Positions 62,004 to 64,000 of a stretch of DNA of 64,000 nt are shown here, one piece after another. The position numbers and the translations under genes are program-made. Each line of letters starts with the position of its first letter. The first letter of the stretch is position 1. Under the pieces are notes generated by a model. The model had not been told where the DNA came from and ran no database searches. It saw nothing but the letters and a program-made list of their open reading frames with translations. The stretch is from Psychrosphaera sp. B3R10 (GTDB lineage Bacteria > Pseudomonadota > Gammaproteobacteria > Enterobacterales > Alteromonadaceae): contig NZ_JAHKQH010000036.1 in assembly GCF_018861025.1 (NCBI RefSeq), forward strand, positions 1 to 64,000. The letters run 5' to 3'.

Positions 62004-63158
62004 TTAAGCCCAAACATACGGTTTTGAGTAATAATATCCTTGTACAACTTCAATTCCCGCTTCTTTAACAAAAGCTAATTCTTGTTTGGTTTCGACGCCC
62101 TCAGCAATAACTGTCATACCTAAAGCGTGAGCCATTTCAACAACGCTCTTTATAATAGCTTGGTTTTCGGTATTTATGTGGCAATCAGCAATATATTGTC
62201 TATCGACTTTTAACTCTTGAAATGGAAATTCGGTCAGTTGCTTCATCGTTGAATAACCCGTACCGTAGTCATCGATAGAAACAGAGCACCCTAGTAAACG
62301 TAATCGCGTGGTGATTTCCTGTGCAATCAGCAAATTATCGACAATGCACGATTCCGTTAATTCTATGGTCAACCTATTAGGTTCTAGGCCATATTTTTTT
62401 AGTAACCCGTCTATCTCGTTGACAAACTCGTGAGACGTTAAATCTTTCATCGACAAATTAATTGAAAAATTAACGTCTTTATAATCCGCCATTTTCTCAA
62501 ATGAGCAATCAAAAAGAACTTTGTTAAATTCGGTGATCCTACCGTTATTCTCAAACAAATGAATAAACTGATTTGGGTAAATAATAGTGCCGTCAAAGGA
62601 TTTTAAGCGAGACAATATTTCGTACCCGACTATATGCTCATTGCCCATTTCGACCTTGGGTTGAATAACCGGATAAAAAGTTTCTTTTGATATTTCAAAT
62701 GTCTCGGCATCAAAAACGGCTTCGGCTAATGGATTGCCAACCGCCTTATTAGACATGATCCTCGCGGTAGCCTTATCGACAAGACCAACCAATTGTGTCG
62801 TGGAGAATGGCTTGGTGAGTTGACCCAGTATCGCGAGATCATGCTGTTTTGCTATAGATTCAGCCATTTGCAGAACTTTTGACTCAAATCCCGAAATCAC
62901 AATCACTTGACCTTGGTACCGCATGTCACCCAAAAATTTTAAAAATGCGATTCCATCAATTTTTGGCATCTGTAAATCAACCAAAACGATGTCATTTATA
63001 CTAGAACCCCGGCAAAGATAATCTAGTCCTTGTTGCGGACAAGCGTACTGTCCAATTGACTCAATTCCAATTTCACCGAACTTGTCTTCGATAAATTGTA
63101 AAAAGAATGGGTCGTCGTCAACTGCGGTAATATTATTTAATAATTCTAAATTTTCCAT
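62004..63158 (-). CDS. Response regulator with REC and EAL (c-di-GMP phosphodiesterase) domains
   Basis: Cytosolic regulator of 384 residues. The receiver domain (about 8-125) has DDDPFFLQFIEDKFG, phospho-Asp in IVLVDLQMPKIDG and a KPF motif. The EAL domain (about 140-380) keeps the metal and catalytic residues: GYEILSRL (EIL variant), NLSMKDL, IELTES, SIDDYGTGYS, LKVDRQYI, AEGVET and VQGYYYSKP. It should therefore hydrolyse c-di-GMP on phosphorylation. ATG 63158 has AGGAT upstream. It is divergent from a membrane signalling gene at 63280, a likely partner. Confidence 0.92.
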   Translation of the reverse strand: MENLELLNNITAVDDDPFFLQFIEDKFGEIGIESIGQYACPQQGLDYLCRGSSINDIVLVDLQMPKIDGIAFLKFLGDMRYQGQVIVISGFESKVLQMAESIAKQHDLAILGQLTKPFSTTQLVGLVDKATARIMSNKAVGNPLAEAVFDAETFEISKETFYPVIQPKVEMGNEHIVGYEILSRLKSFDGTIIYPNQFIHLFENNGRITEFNKVLFDCSFEKMADYKDVNFSINLSMKDLTSHEFVNEIDGLLKKYGLEPNRLTIELTESCIVDNLLIAQEITTRLRLLGCSVSIDDYGTGYSTMKQLTEFPFQELKVDRQYIADCHINTENQAIIKSVVEMAHALGMTVIAEGVETKQELAFVKEAGIEVVQGYYYSKPYVWA

Positions 63159-63279
63159 ACATCCTGTACCAAACCACACATACTAGTTTAAGTTTTAGAT
63201 TGAATTGTCGAAATAAGCAAACGATACTGTATTACATCAACGTCAAATAATCTTAAAAATAATAGACTAAAGCGAATTT

Positions 63280-64000
63280 ATGGATATCGAAGCTAAGAAA
63301 GTGCCATTTTTAAAGCCCGCGCAGCTTTTTACAATTTGGATTACGATTTTTGTATGTTTTGTCGTACTTGCCGCATTAGGAGGACTCAAAACCCTTCAAC
63401 AATGGCACGAGCCTCAAAACTATAAATCGGAGTTACAGAGTCATCTTGCATCCGCAGTTAAAGGCTTGCCTCTTGACTATCTAAGCTCAAATAAAGCTGC
63501 AGCGGCTCAAAACTACATTAATGCGGTACACGGTGGGGCTAAAAATAAAGCTTTTTTCTTATATAGAATGTCCGCCGGCAAGCTCGTTTTACATGCTAAA
63601 ACTGGTGCATTTGATGGTTATATGCCAACACCAATATTGGCAAATCACGAAACCGATTTAAACAACTGGGTTGAGATAAGACGCATTATTAAAGTCGATA
63701 ATCAAGACGCGGGACTTATAATCGCAGCAATGCAAAAGAAGAAAGCCGATGTGCGGTCTTGGTTTATTGTTTTGTTGGTCGCTCTAATCGCGTCCATAAT
63801 ATTGACCCGAATAATTGCCTCAATGCTAAACCTTTCGGTTTCTAAATATGCGGTTCCTCTATTAAAAGACACCAATTTAATTGTAAATAAAAACAGCTTT
63901 GAAAAACGTTTAGCCGTCAAAAAATTTGGTGCCTTCTCTGAACTCGCAGGCTCTTTAAACAAGTTGTTTAAATATGTCGCCCGCACCGAGCAAGCTAATA
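63280..64000 (+). CDS. Membrane signalling protein, truncated by the window end
   Basis: Open from ATG 63280 to the window end without a stop (240 residues visible). Two membrane helices (about 17-40, IWITIFVCFVVLAALGG, and about 160-187, SWFIVLLVALIASIILTRII) bound a periplasmic sensor region of about 120 residues. A juxtamembrane region that looks HAMP-like follows. This is the layout of a histidine kinase or GGDEF/EAL protein. It is divergent from the REC-EAL gene and may be its sensor; the output domain lies beyond the window. Confidence 0.8.
   Translation, partial: MDIEAKKVPFLKPAQLFTIWITIFVCFVVLAALGGLKTLQQWHEPQNYKSELQSHLASAVKGLPLDYLSSNKAAAAQNYINAVHGGAKNKAFFLYRMSAGKLVLHAKTGAFDGYMPTPILANHETDLNNWVEIRRIIKVDNQDAGLIIAAMQKKKADVRSWFIVLLVALIASIILTRIIASMLNLSVSKYAVPLLKDTNLIVNKNSFEKRLAVKKFGAFSELAGSLNKLFKYVARTEQAN

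Overview
The window looks like chromosome of a marine, polysaccharide-degrading gammaproteobacterium of the Alteromonadales type. Three things point there. The gene order rsmI / lpoA-yraN-diaA-dolP beside rnpB is the gammaproteobacterial one. There are PEP-CTERM proteins with a PrsT-type lipoprotein. There is also an algal-sugar style catabolic block (fucose-type pathway, glycoside hydrolases, a sodium-solute symporter). The DNA is AT-rich. I saw no insertion sequence, prophage or CRISPR array. All product names rest on reading the sequence and on family knowledge; no database was searched.

Left part (1-14 kb): an S46 dipeptidyl-peptidase; the RNase P RNA gene on the minus strand, followed downstream by a degenerate tandem array of copies of its own 3' end; rsmI divergent from the lpoA-yraN-diaA-dolP envelope/replication operon; a membrane-anchored retropepsin-like protease; a choice-of-anchor-A protein with a PEP-CTERM-like tail; HU; and the large TPR lipoprotein PrsT.

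14-23 kb is one co-directional block that reads as a photo-oxidative (singlet oxygen) stress regulon: a LON-substrate-binding-like protein, an ECF sigma factor with its ChrR zinc/cupin anti-sigma, a YbgA-type protein, DNA photolyase, and an NTF2-like / SDR / FAD-oxidoreductase / DUF1365 / cyclopropane-synthase-like set for lipid modification. Two matching ECF-type promoters (TGATCC, 18 bases, TA-rich -10) stand before the LON-like gene and before the sigma gene. The LON-like gene appears to start at a non-ATG/GTG/TTG codon.

23-40 kb: a CotH-VTC-DUF4956-porin group; mscS; a rim-type protease/peptidase/RimK operon for ribosomal protein S6 modification; LysR and ZntB-like genes; a SoxR gene with a textbook operator and a divergent 19-bp-spacer promoter driving a small operon that includes an otherwise unlisted 51-residue ORF; a cation/proton antiporter; and MAPEG.

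40-49 kb: a complete non-phosphorylating L-fucose (or D-arabinose-like sugar) pathway ending in pyruvate and L-lactate, with FucP, a mutarotase and an L-lactate dehydrogenase, facing an unusual GntR regulator with two winged helices. 49-60 kb: an LRR-kinase, then GH172 (DUF2961), a cohesin-like PEP-CTERM protein next to a dockerin-bearing glycoside hydrolase, two beta-propeller hydrolases (GH43-like) and an SSS symporter. This is probably the extracellular half of the same carbon-use programme. The cohesin/PEP-CTERM plus dockerin/hydrolase pair is the most intriguing candidate for an undescribed system.

60-64 kb: a GreA/B-like protein; a tRNA-Phe / tRNA-Thr / tRNA-Phe operon with a strong promoter and a broken 3' half tRNA-Phe copy (possible att relic); a REC-EAL response regulator; and the start of a membrane signalling protein cut by the window end.
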